Assembly: GCA_043805435.1 (NCBI GenBank)
Contig: JAZDHY010000090.1
Coordinates: 5,680-69,679 of the forward strand
Direction of reading: 5' to 3'
DNA from: JAEXOD01 sp043805435
GTDB taxonomy: Bacteria > Bacteroidota > Ignavibacteria > Ignavibacteriales > Melioribacteraceae
Length of the DNA: 64,000 nucleotides
How positions within the stretch are numbered: the first letter of the stretch is position 1; each line of letters starts with the position of its first letter. Positions 8,329 through 17,263 of this stretch are shown one piece after another. A program made the position numbers and the translations under genes. Under the pieces are notes generated by a model. It was not told the origin of the DNA. It searched no databases and saw nothing but the letters and a program-made list of their open reading frames with translations.

Positions 8329-9147
8329 CTATTCCTTTACTCCACCCATCATAATACCTTTAATATAATACTTTTGCAGCACCAAAAAAACCAATATAAC
8401 AGGAATAATAGTTAAAACAGAACCGGCCATCATTAATTCCGGATCTTTGGTGTGTTCTCCCATTAAATTTGCCAATGCAACCGGAAGGGTATACATACTG
8501 TTATCGGTTAATACAATAAGAGGCCATAAAAAGTCGTTCCATGTTCCCAAAAATGAAAATATTGCAAGTGTAACCAAAATTGGCAGACATAAAGGAAGTA
8601 TAATTTTGTAATAAATCTGCCAATCGGTAGCTCCGTCAATTCGTGCCGATTCTATCAGACTATCAGGAATTGAAAGGGCGTATTGACGAATCATAAAAAT
8701 TCCAAATATATTTGCCATTCCCGGAATAATAATAGCAAAATACGTGTTAATTAAACCCATATATTTTAATAATAAAAACAAAGGCAGCATTGTTACCTGT
8801 GACGGAATAATCATTGAACTTAACAAAATATTAAAAAGTTTATTTTTGCCTTTAAAACGAAGTTTGGCAAAAGCATAACCGGCCATGGAGTTAAAAACAA
8901 GCGAAACCAAAGTAACAATAACGGCAAGTAATAAACTATTAAAAAAATTAGTGCTTATGTTTAGTCTGTTAAATAAATTTTGATATTGAACAAGCGTAAA
9001 TTCGTCGGGGAAAAAACTTGGAGGATAAACGTTTGCTTTTCCGTCAGCCATAAACGAAGCCGAAAGCATCCATACAAAAGGAGCTAATGTAAGAACACCA
9101 AAAGCAATTAGTAAAAAATGAACAAAATAAGTGCGTAATGATTTCAT
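8329..9147 (-). CDS. ABC sugar transporter permease, MalG-type
   Basis: A 272-residue protein with six membrane helices and the EAA loop that docks the ATPase (ESARIDGATDWQIYYKIILP). It belongs to the CUT1 family of oligosaccharide permeases and pairs with the MalF-type subunit encoded just upstream, overlapping it by 4 bp. It is the last gene of the eight-gene operon. No ATPase gene lies in the operon, so a shared MsmX/UgpC-type ATPase encoded elsewhere must energise the importer. The substrate is inferred from context to be beta-1,2-gluco-oligosaccharides. Confidence 0.93.
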   Translation of the reverse strand: MKSLRTYFVHFLLIAFGVLTLAPFVWMLSASFMADGKANVYPPSFFPDEFTLVQYQNLFNRLNISTNFFNSLLLAVIVTLVSLVFNSMAGYAFAKLRFKGKNKLFNILLSSMIIPSQVTMLPLFLLLKYMGLINTYFAIIIPGMANIFGIFMIRQYALSIPDSLIESARIDGATDWQIYYKIILPLCLPILVTLAIFSFLGTWNDFLWPLIVLTDNSMYTLPVALANLMGEHTKDPELMMAGSVLTIIPVILVFLVLQKYYIKGIMMGGVKE

Positions 9148-10043
9148 TCTCCCGAACTCCTTTGAATTTTAAATTGAATTAACGTTCCAATTAAAATTAT
9201 TATAAACAATACAAAAGCAAGTGCCGCGGAATACCCCATATTCCACCATCTAAAACCTTCTTGATACATATATTGCACAATACTTAAAGTACTGTTTAAA
9301 GGCCCACCTTGTGTCATAATATATGGCTCGGCAAATAACTGAAAAAATCCTATCATTGTAATAACACTTATAAATATAGTAGTTGGTGCCAGCATAGGCA
9401 ATGTTATGTATTTAAATTGCTGCCATGTGTTTGCACCTTCAAGATAAGCGGCTTCGTATAAATGTTCGGGGATATTTTGTAATCCGGCAATAAATATAAT
9501 CATATTATAACCAAAATTTTTCCAGACAGCCATAATAACTATTGCAGGCATGGCAAATGTGGGATTTCCAAGCCAATCAATAGAGTCTATTCCGAAAAAA
9601 CTTAATAAATAATTTAAAATTCCAAAACGGGGATGATAAATGAACCGCCATACAATTGCCACGGCAATTAATGTGGTTACAACAGGTATAAAATATGTTA
9701 ATCTAAATAATCCCTTAAATTTTACCATTTTTGTGTTTAATACAATTGCCGCTAGAAGCGAAACTGCAATGGATAGAGGCCCTGCAAATATTACAAAATA
9801 AAATGTATTGCCAAGGGCTTTCCAAAATAAAGGATCCAAAAAGATTTTAGAGTAGTTTTCAAATCCGATAAAACGAGCGTTTGAAATATCACCGAGAGCG
9901 TAAATATCAAAATCGGTAAAACTTATTACAAACGCAGCTAAAACAGGTACAAAAAAGAATATAAGAATAGCCGCCAACGCAGGGCCTAAAAAGATATAAG
10001 CTGCATTAAAACTAAATTCCGAAAGTTTCCATTTTAACTTCAT
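9144..10043 (-). CDS. ABC sugar transporter permease, MalF-type
   Basis: A 299-residue CUT1-family permease with six to seven helices and an EAA loop (EAAYLEGANTWQQFKYITLP). The start follows the binding-protein gene by 6 bp and the stop overlaps the next permease gene, so the three genes are translationally coupled. It forms the membrane heterodimer with the MalG-type subunit. Specificity is not readable from the permease itself. Confidence 0.93.
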   Translation of the reverse strand: MKLKWKLSEFSFNAAYIFLGPALAAILIFFFVPVLAAFVISFTDFDIYALGDISNARFIGFENYSKIFLDPLFWKALGNTFYFVIFAGPLSIAVSLLAAIVLNTKMVKFKGLFRLTYFIPVVTTLIAVAIVWRFIYHPRFGILNYLLSFFGIDSIDWLGNPTFAMPAIVIMAVWKNFGYNMIIFIAGLQNIPEHLYEAAYLEGANTWQQFKYITLPMLAPTTIFISVITMIGFFQLFAEPYIMTQGGPLNSTLSIVQYMYQEGFRWWNMGYSAALAFVLFIIILIGTLIQFKIQRSSGE

Positions 10044-10049
10044 ATAATT

Positions 10050-11318
10050 TTATTTCCGCTTTGAAAGAATATAACGTCTTTTTTCTAAAATATTATTTAC
10101 ATCCTTATCTAATTTTTTTAAGGCTTGGTCTATTGTTAAAGTGCCTCTTGATGCAAATTCGGCATATTGCTGAACCTTAGAGAAAGCAATTTGCTCCCAT
10201 TCGGGAATTTTTGGGGTAGGTACCACATTTTCAAACTGTTTAGAAAAGGCCTGCATATTTAAATCGTTTTGAATTAAAGTATCCTGCCATGCACTTTTAA
10301 CTGCAGGAAGGTCAAAAAGGTATTTGTAAAACTCCAGCTGTATTTTTGGCTCGGACAAATATTCAATAAATTTCCATACTTCTTTTTTATGTGTAGATTT
10401 TTTATACATTACAATACTGGCACCGCCGGCTAATGATAATCCGGGGTATTCACCTTTGTAGCCGGGCATAGGTGCAGTTTTGTATTTGCCTTTTAATTTG
10501 CCTACAAATATTTTGTTAAACTCAATTATATTCCAAGGTCCCGAGATATACATATTAATATATTTATCTGCAAACGCCTGATAAACATTTGTTACCTGAG
10601 AAATACCTATTGGTGATAAGCCCTCTTTAAAAAACTGCATTAAATATGTAAAACCGATTTTAAATTCTTTTCCGCTAAAATTACCGTACGAATCGTTATT
10701 CTTTAAAATATTGCTTCCGGCTTGTTTACCAAATACAATAAACGGCACCCATTCGTTAGTTGGTATGTAAATAGGGTATTTATTGTTATCGTTTAAAACG
10801 GTTTTAACCTTTCGGGCACAATCTAATAATTCATCCCACGATTTTGGAGGATTTTTATATCCCGCTTCCTCTAAAACGTCACTTCTGTAAAATAAAATCC
10901 GTGTATCAATATACCAAGGCACACCATAAATTTTATCCTCAAGGATATTGGTATCCCAAATACCTTTATAATAATTTTCTTTTTTAATGTTTTGACTTTT
11001 ATTAATATATGGAGTCAAATCTTCCAAAGCGTTTAAAGCGGCAAATTGCGGTATCCAAGTGTTACCAAGCTGAAAAGCATCGGGTGAGTTATCGCTGGCA
11101 TAAGCAGTAATAAGTTTTTCTTGTGCGGCTGTCCAGGGAACCATCTGTACTTTAACTTTAATACCCGGATTTCTTTTTTCAAATTCAGGAATGAGTTTTT
11201 GAATATATTCCCCTTCTGCACCCATAGCCCAAAAATTAATAACGGTTTGTTTATTATCATTTTTTGAGCAGGAAAAAATAACTAAAATACTTAGTATTAA
11301 CCAAATTTTTTTACGCAT
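10050..11318 (-). CDS. Extracellular sugar-binding lipoprotein of the ABC importer
   Basis: A 422-residue solute-binding protein of the MalE/UgpB class. The N-terminus KKIWLILSILVIFSCSKN is a lipoprotein signal with the acceptor Cys at position 17. Family features include INFWAMGAEGEYIQKLIPEF, WAMG near the sugar site, PDAFQLGNTW, and LAGGASIVMYKKSTHKKEVW in the C-lobe. It is anchored on the periplasmic face and delivers oligosaccharide to the two permeases. The operon context (GH144, GH94) suggests sophoro-oligosaccharides as ligand; this is inference. Confidence 0.92.
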   Translation of the reverse strand: MRKKIWLILSILVIFSCSKNDNKQTVINFWAMGAEGEYIQKLIPEFEKRNPGIKVKVQMVPWTAAQEKLITAYASDNSPDAFQLGNTWIPQFAALNALEDLTPYINKSQNIKKENYYKGIWDTNILEDKIYGVPWYIDTRILFYRSDVLEEAGYKNPPKSWDELLDCARKVKTVLNDNNKYPIYIPTNEWVPFIVFGKQAGSNILKNNDSYGNFSGKEFKIGFTYLMQFFKEGLSPIGISQVTNVYQAFADKYINMYISGPWNIIEFNKIFVGKLKGKYKTAPMPGYKGEYPGLSLAGGASIVMYKKSTHKKEVWKFIEYLSEPKIQLEFYKYLFDLPAVKSAWQDTLIQNDLNMQAFSKQFENVVPTPKIPEWEQIAFSKVQQYAEFASRGTLTIDQALKKLDKDVNNILEKRRYILSKRK

Positions 11319-11360
11319 TATTTTGTGTGTTTTAAATTTGTTGTTTTAATTATTAATTAA

Positions 11361-13766
11361 CTACTTAACCATTAACATTTTTTTACTTAATATAATATTA
11401 TTAAACGTAATACGATATATATATACTCCGCTGGATATTTTTTGGTTGTTGGAATTATATCCGTTCCAAATTATTTCGTTTTTGCCTGCATCTGCCAATC
11501 CGTTAAACAATGTATTAACAACATTTCCCAGCACATCGTATATTTCAATATTTACTTTACCCGTTGTTGGTATTGTATAAACAATAGTGGTTGACGGGTT
11601 AAACGGATTGGGATAATTTCCCAATATTTCAAAATCAGACGGAATATTAATATCGTCATATACGGATGTTGTAGTATCAGGTACAAATCCTATTGCGTTA
11701 AGCATCGGTAGTATTTCGGGATTACTCATAAAATAATTCCAAAGCAAGCCGCTTCTATAATTTTCAACCATAGCAATGATAGGCCCTTGATCTATTGCTA
11801 TATAACTTGAGGCATACCAATTTTGAGTAACATTAAAAGCATCGGTAAATCCATAAATTCCCCAAATTTTATTGCCGTATGTATTATAAAATCCTTTGAG
11901 GGCAGCCATGGATTTGTCCGGCGTATATGGAAATGATGCCAGAGCCGCTGTTGGACTAATAGTTCCGTTATCGTTAACCGGTTCGTGTACACGATAACCT
12001 GTGGGATCATCGGAAGCAGTTAAACCCCAAATGGAAGAATTATAGCCATAATTGTTTGGATTTGTAGCACAATAAGCATTATGTATTAATGCAATGTTCT
12101 TATTATTTAAAAAATAATTAGCATATTGATCTTTTTTATCTCTGGGGTCAAAACCCAAGTATGAATAATGAGCAAAAAATAATGGGCCGCCGTAATCCCA
12201 GCCAACGTATTGTTTATAACCAAAAAACGTTTTACCGTTTAAGTAATGCGAGCTGCTTGCCCAGCCGTTTTGATACAAACTTGCGGGAATACTATGAGTT
12301 GGTGATGCAATGCCCAGCAGATAACATATTTGAGCTTCGTTTGGCCCTTGTAAAGTCATGTTGATTTGCCAAGCATAATTTGGAGACCAATGCCAATACA
12401 AAAAATTACTGAAAGTTGTTCTTCTATACCAATCAAATTCCGTTTCTTCCCATAATTGAGTAATAATTGATCGAATGCTGTCTTCATCGGAATTGTTTTG
12501 ATTAAAATACCGTCTTGCCGTTAATAATCCTTGCAGCATAAAACACGATTCAACAAGATCACCCCCGTTATCATACTGACTGAATGGAACAACTACTCCG
12601 GTTTCTCCATTTAACCAATGAGGCCAAACACCATGAAAACGTTGTGCCTTATTCTTTAAAAAGTTTACTATTTTAAGTACTCTTTCAGTTCCTTGTTCTC
12701 TTGTAATAAAATCTCTATTAATTCCGGCAAGAATAGCCATTATACCAAAACCGGAACCACCCGAAGTGACAGTATTGCCGGAGCCATAACGTTCTCTGGA
12801 AAGGCCGGAAACAGGATGTGCGTAATCCCAAAAATATCTAAAAGTTGCTTCTTGCAGCATATCGAGCCACTCATCATCGGTCATCGGGCTAGTTGTTGCA
12901 GTAACTACTGCGCTTAACGGAGATTCTGTTAATGAACTGTTTATAGTGGAGACTTTATAACTTGCCTGTATATCGGTATTGCCTATAAAATCAATATAAA
13001 AACGATCGGAACTGTTTGCTGTACCAATCATTTGATAATTTCCATTAATTAATTTATATATTCTATATCCCCCAATATTAAATTCGGTACTTAAATCCCA
13101 CGAAATATCAATATGTTTAAAATAACCTTTGGCTATTACATTTGTTGGAACTGCGGGAGGTACATTTGTGCCTTTTGTGGTTTTAAGTTCATCAAGATAT
13201 AAAGTGTGTTCAACACCGTCATTATTAGCAGTATTTTGGCCAAAATAAATAGTTTTTATTTTTGTTAAGTCGGCACTGCCGTGATTTTGTTTAATTATAT
13301 CTAATGGAATTTTAACCTTATTCCAACTTAACGGTTCAAATGACGTGATATAATCCGATATTTTAAATTTGGGGGTTTTATTGTTGTCGGTATCTTCAAT
13401 AAATATTAATGGAAAATCATTTATAGAAATTGCGGTATTTGAATAGGCATAAAATACAATAGAGTCCATGTCTGACAAATCTCTGGCTGCCCAATTAGCT
13501 CCTGCTGCCGCTAAACCCCAATCGCCTCCGCTAATTGATTTCCATCTTAATCTTAAACAATTTAAACCCGAGTATTTAACCGTTACATCAACCGGAAATT
13601 TATTGCTGTTAATAAGTTCAAGCGTGCTGCCACCCGAAACAAAACCCCAGCTGGTTTCATAATATGTGCTATTTGGACTATCATCAAAAAAAATAAAACT
13701 TTGTGCATTTATAAAACCTGCACAAGTAAAAAGCAAAAATAATAAAGTATATAATTTAATTTTCAT
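11361..13766 (-). CDS. Secreted GH144-type endo-beta-1,2-glucanase with Fn3 and T9SS sorting domain
   Basis: An 801-residue protein. Order: signal peptide (1-21, cut near INAQS), a jelly-roll-like domain (about 25-200), a fibronectin type III-like domain (about 205-290), the catalytic domain (about 297-700) and a C-terminal T9SS sorting domain starting GNYPNPFNPSTT. The catalytic part carries the PF10091/GH144 landmarks: EATFRYFWDYAHPVSGL, YDNGGDLVESCFMLQGLL, WGLTASDDPTGYR, GTISPTAALASFPYTP and AIDQGPIIAMVENYRSGL. GH144 enzymes cut beta-1,2-glucan to sophoro-oligosaccharides. The T9SS tail places it outside the outer membrane, upstream of the ABC importer in the pathway. The old Pfam label glucoamylase would be misleading. 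Confidence 0.88.
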   Translation of the reverse strand: MKIKLYTLLFLLFTCAGFINAQSFIFFDDSPNSTYYETSWGFVSGGSTLELINSNKFPVDVTVKYSGLNCLRLRWKSISGGDWGLAAAGANWAARDLSDMDSIVFYAYSNTAISINDFPLIFIEDTDNNKTPKFKISDYITSFEPLSWNKVKIPLDIIKQNHGSADLTKIKTIYFGQNTANNDGVEHTLYLDELKTTKGTNVPPAVPTNVIAKGYFKHIDISWDLSTEFNIGGYRIYKLINGNYQMIGTANSSDRFYIDFIGNTDIQASYKVSTINSSLTESPLSAVVTATTSPMTDDEWLDMLQEATFRYFWDYAHPVSGLSRERYGSGNTVTSGGSGFGIMAILAGINRDFITREQGTERVLKIVNFLKNKAQRFHGVWPHWLNGETGVVVPFSQYDNGGDLVESCFMLQGLLTARRYFNQNNSDEDSIRSIITQLWEETEFDWYRRTTFSNFLYWHWSPNYAWQINMTLQGPNEAQICYLLGIASPTHSIPASLYQNGWASSSHYLNGKTFFGYKQYVGWDYGGPLFFAHYSYLGFDPRDKKDQYANYFLNNKNIALIHNAYCATNPNNYGYNSSIWGLTASDDPTGYRVHEPVNDNGTISPTAALASFPYTPDKSMAALKGFYNTYGNKIWGIYGFTDAFNVTQNWYASSYIAIDQGPIIAMVENYRSGLLWNYFMSNPEILPMLNAIGFVPDTTTSVYDDINIPSDFEILGNYPNPFNPSTTIVYTIPTTGKVNIEIYDVLGNVVNTLFNGLADAGKNEIIWNGYNSNNQKISSGVYIYRITFNNIILSKKMLMVK

Positions 13767-13775
13767 AACTCACTT

Positions 13776-15869
13776 TTAATAAATGTTTTTGTTTTCTATT
13801 ACAGTAATTGTAAAATCGGTTTTAGCTACAATTCTGCCGTTGTTAATAAATGAAACATAAAGCACGTGTTCACCGGTTGTAAAATGATCTGAAATAGGTG
13901 TTTTTAATGTTTCCCAGTTTATAAATATTACACCATTTGCCGGCAGGTTAAAGTTATCAATTTCGAATATTGTTTTGCCGTTATGCATAAATAATATAGA
14001 CGAGTTATTATATTCCTCATGCAAATCGTTAATAACCCACATGTCAATATTTAAAAACGAGTTTGCTAAATATTTATTTTGTCTTACACGTAGTGATAAC
14101 AATACGGGTTCATACATTTTTTGAAGTGCATAATACCCATTTTTGCATTCCCCATAATAATCGACAATTGACCAAGTAATACTTTCCCAGCAGTCAATAA
14201 ACATAAATTGAAATATCCCTGTAATACCATTATTTTTTTTACGCCTGTAATTTTCTATTGCCGTAATTAATAAATCGGATTGATATTGTTGGGAATTATT
14301 AATGTAGTCGCTAATATTTTTTCCCATATTTATGTTTGCGATAAAAGAGGTCTGCTCGTATTGATAATTATGATATTCCCATTTTTTCCAATCAGGAGTA
14401 TTTATTTCCTCATCAGTCATAAATCTCTTTAATGTAGTTAAACAAGGAATAGCTTGTGCCCCGAACTCGGTAACAAGCGGCCCCATTGGTGCAGCGGCAT
14501 AATGTTCTTTATTCCCCCAGTACCAGCCGTCATATGGATGTTCCTCGTAATTTGACGCCATTCGAATAATCCTTGAACTATCCTCGCTTAATACGGCTTG
14601 GTACAAAAACGGGTCAAGTGTTTTTATTTGCTCCCCGGGTTCGTTATGGCAGCACCAAAAAGCAATAGAAGGATGATTGTAATTTTGTTTAACCATATCT
14701 TTTATTTGTGCAACAGCATTACCAACAAAATCCACCGATTCGTCATATGTCCATTGTAATGCAAAATCCTGCCACAATAAAATGCCCTGCCTGTCAAATT
14801 CGTCATAAAGTTCTTTTCTGTTTACATGCGCATGTATGCGTACTACATTAATATTGGCTTCTTTAATAAGTTTGACCAAAGTTTTAATTTTGTTATTGTC
14901 AAAGCTGCTTAAAAATTGAGTTGGTATTATATTAGTGCCGCGTAAAAACAGATTTTTACCATTTAAATAAAAATTCTGCTTATCGTCTAAACTAATAGTT
15001 CGAATTCCAAAAAATGTTTCTATTGTATTAAAATATTTAGACTTGACTACTGCTTTATATAAGTTTGGGTAACCAGCATCCCAAGTGTTCCACAATTCAG
15101 GATTTTGCATATCAAAAGTTAATAATATTTCTCCGCTGCCGTATTGAATGTTTGTTTTAGTGTTAAACTCGATAACATTGTTGTTATCTTTTGTTATTGT
15201 TATTTTTAATTCTGCTTCTAAAGAACCTTTAATATTAGAGATATACGATAATAATATAGTGGTACGAGCATAACTGTTGTTTTCAATAGGTGCAGATGTA
15301 ATTTTAACCTGTTCAATATAAACACCGTTATTAAATATCAGCTTTACATCATTCCATATACCGCCGGTATTTTTATCCTGTCCAAATTCGTAACTCCAGC
15401 CTCCGGGACGGCAGTCGTGGTGATTAAATATTCCTTTAATTAATTGTTTTTTTAGCGGCCATACTTTTTCGGGTTCTTCTTTTGGCGAATTAACCTTTGC
15501 AATTAAAATATTAGTTTCCCCATATTTTAAAATGTTTTGTATGTTATAATAAAACTCCTGAAAATACCCTTCGTGAAATCCTATTTTAACATCATTTAAC
15601 CAAACGTCGGTAAAGTAATCAACGCCGTTAAACTTTAAAATAGGTAATGAAAAATTCTTATATTTATCAGGAATGGTTATCTCTGTAATAAACCATACTG
15701 CTCCGTTATAGTTGTTTAATCCGGCTAATTCCCAATTGTTGGGAATATCCATTTCGGGCAAAGATTCATTGTTTATAAATTCTTTAATTATAAAATCATA
15801 TTTAAATTTATTTTTTGGATCTAAAATATAAGTCCATAAGCCATTTATATTTATGCAGTTTTTTTCCAT
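13776..15869 (-). CDS. GH2-family beta-glycosidase, cytoplasmic
   Basis: A 697-residue protein without a signal peptide. It has the GH2 sandwich-immunoglobulin-TIM barrel order: a sugar-binding domain (about 40-180, WELAGLNNYNGAVWF), an Ig-like domain (about 185-290), and a barrel (about 295-600). E410 in FWCCHNEPGE is the expected acid/base and E468 in GPLVTEFGAQ the expected nucleophile. Close relatives in databases carry beta-galactosidase, glucuronidase or mannosidase names; here the operon argues for a beta-glucoside substrate such as sophorose or short beta-1,2-glucans. It starts 1 bp after the stop of the previous gene, so it is tightly coupled. Substrate uncertain. Confidence 0.85.
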   Translation of the reverse strand: MEKNCININGLWTYILDPKNKFKYDFIIKEFINNESLPEMDIPNNWELAGLNNYNGAVWFITEITIPDKYKNFSLPILKFNGVDYFTDVWLNDVKIGFHEGYFQEFYYNIQNILKYGETNILIAKVNSPKEEPEKVWPLKKQLIKGIFNHHDCRPGGWSYEFGQDKNTGGIWNDVKLIFNNGVYIEQVKITSAPIENNSYARTTILLSYISNIKGSLEAELKITITKDNNNVIEFNTKTNIQYGSGEILLTFDMQNPELWNTWDAGYPNLYKAVVKSKYFNTIETFFGIRTISLDDKQNFYLNGKNLFLRGTNIIPTQFLSSFDNNKIKTLVKLIKEANINVVRIHAHVNRKELYDEFDRQGILLWQDFALQWTYDESVDFVGNAVAQIKDMVKQNYNHPSIAFWCCHNEPGEQIKTLDPFLYQAVLSEDSSRIIRMASNYEEHPYDGWYWGNKEHYAAAPMGPLVTEFGAQAIPCLTTLKRFMTDEEINTPDWKKWEYHNYQYEQTSFIANINMGKNISDYINNSQQYQSDLLITAIENYRRKKNNGITGIFQFMFIDCWESITWSIVDYYGECKNGYYALQKMYEPVLLSLRVRQNKYLANSFLNIDMWVINDLHEEYNNSSILFMHNGKTIFEIDNFNLPANGVIFINWETLKTPISDHFTTGEHVLYVSFINNGRIVAKTDFTITVIENKNIY

Positions 15870-15870
15870 G

Positions 15871-17259
15871 TTAATTATAAAATTCCTCTTGTTTTATTAT
15901 ATTCAATATCGGTTCCATCCCGGCAATATTCATAAAAATATTAGGGATATAATTATTGGTCAGATAATTTGATAAAGAGATAAAAATCATAGCTTGGTCT
16001 AAAGCCAAATATGTTTTACCCGTTAAGCCTGTTTTCATATCAATACAATCATAAAAACCATATTCTCCATAAATATCGTAATGTTTTAACATGGTTTTTA
16101 TATTATTTATTACTTCTTTGGGATTATAATTAACAGCAATTATTGACGCATGCGGGGTTACAACGCCATCCGTATATCCGCCTTTCATTGTACCAATTAT
16201 ATCAATTCCGTATTCCGAATATCCGCCGTCGGGGGTAGAACAAGGCGACATTCCCCAAACGTTATAGCCTGCTTTGTTTAGGCAATAATCAATTTGAGCT
16301 TTAATATAAGTGTAATTATTTAATCCAAAACCTTTGGCGGCAATTCTTTCATCAACAAATAAGTCCGTCATTAACGATTCAAACGAGCTGCCTCCCCAAG
16401 AAGGGACTATTTTTAACGAATCGTACAAATAATACCCATTAAAATAATTTATATCTTTGTACGTTTTGTAATTGCCCTGCGGTTTTTGTTGTTGGTCTAT
16501 ATCGGCTGATAATGTTCGGCTGAGTTTATACCAATTATCGGGATTGATTTCACCTTTAAACGTACTTAAATAAAAAGCTATTCTTGCTTCGGAACAAAGT
16601 AATTTGTAATGATACGGACTGAATCCGGTTTTAACATCATAACCCAGCCTGAATGCCCCTTCGTTTTCATCATACAACCATTTAAAATTAGCTTTATCTA
16701 TTAACTGTTTGCATAAAGTGCCAAATTCTTCGGGAAAAACCTGCGAGGTGATTAATAATGATGAATATAACCAACCGGAATCAACAGTTGAAATATATCC
16801 ACCGCTTTGTTTTAATATATCAACTTCATACCAATTATAAAAAAACCCGTTATAGGTTTCTAATTTTTTAAGTGTGTTTAAGGTAGTTGCAATTTTATTA
16901 ATTGCTAAAGTTCGTGTAATTATATTTAGTTTATATGCATTAATAGTGCAAACAAGATATAACCCAATATTAGTAATGGAAGTAAAATGTGCCGCATTTT
17001 GTTTATCAACAAATATTTTATCTACAACTAATCCGGTATTGCCGTAGGTTGAATTATCAAAAAATTTCCACGTATCTTTGGCAATTTTAAGAAGCAATAA
17101 TGAATCGGGTAGAGATGAATCCGGCTTTGCTGCAAGCTGATTATGAGGAAAATAATTTAAACTATCTTTTGCGTTCCTGTCTTTGGTTTGTGTTTGACAA
17201 TAACAACATGAAAAAAAAACAGATAAAAACAAAAAAAGCGATAAACTAAAATTCCTCAT
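15871..17259 (-). CDS. Stand-alone protein resembling the central glycosidase domain of cyclic beta-1,2-glucan synthase
   Basis: A 462-residue protein with an N-terminal export signal (FLFLSVFFSCCYCQ, possibly a lipoprotein). The body follows the central DUF3131/glycoamylase-like domain of cyclic beta-1,2-glucan synthases: TSITNIGLYLVC, TLKKLETYNGFFYNWYE, YISTVDSGWLYSSLL, then PDGGYSEYGIDIIGT, GVVTPHASIIAV and GEYGFYDCIDMKTG. In the synthases this domain (recently classed GH189, by memory) transglycosylates or cyclises beta-1,2-glucan; it is distantly related to GH144. Here it stands alone, exported, beside a GH144 and a GH94. It may hydrolyse or transglycosylate oligosaccharides outside the inner membrane. 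The similarity is clear; the activity is inferred. Confidence 0.75.
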   Translation of the reverse strand: MRNFSLSLFLFLSVFFSCCYCQTQTKDRNAKDSLNYFPHNQLAAKPDSSLPDSLLLLKIAKDTWKFFDNSTYGNTGLVVDKIFVDKQNAAHFTSITNIGLYLVCTINAYKLNIITRTLAINKIATTLNTLKKLETYNGFFYNWYEVDILKQSGGYISTVDSGWLYSSLLITSQVFPEEFGTLCKQLIDKANFKWLYDENEGAFRLGYDVKTGFSPYHYKLLCSEARIAFYLSTFKGEINPDNWYKLSRTLSADIDQQQKPQGNYKTYKDINYFNGYYLYDSLKIVPSWGGSSFESLMTDLFVDERIAAKGFGLNNYTYIKAQIDYCLNKAGYNVWGMSPCSTPDGGYSEYGIDIIGTMKGGYTDGVVTPHASIIAVNYNPKEVINNIKTMLKHYDIYGEYGFYDCIDMKTGLTGKTYLALDQAMIFISLSNYLTNNYIPNIFMNIAGMEPILNIIKQEEFYN

Positions 17260-17263
17260 ATAA

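Noticed and set aside
11361..13766. Calling the 801-residue protein a glucoamylase
   Set aside because: The Pfam label exists for this domain, but the motifs are those of GH144 endo-beta-1,2-glucanases.
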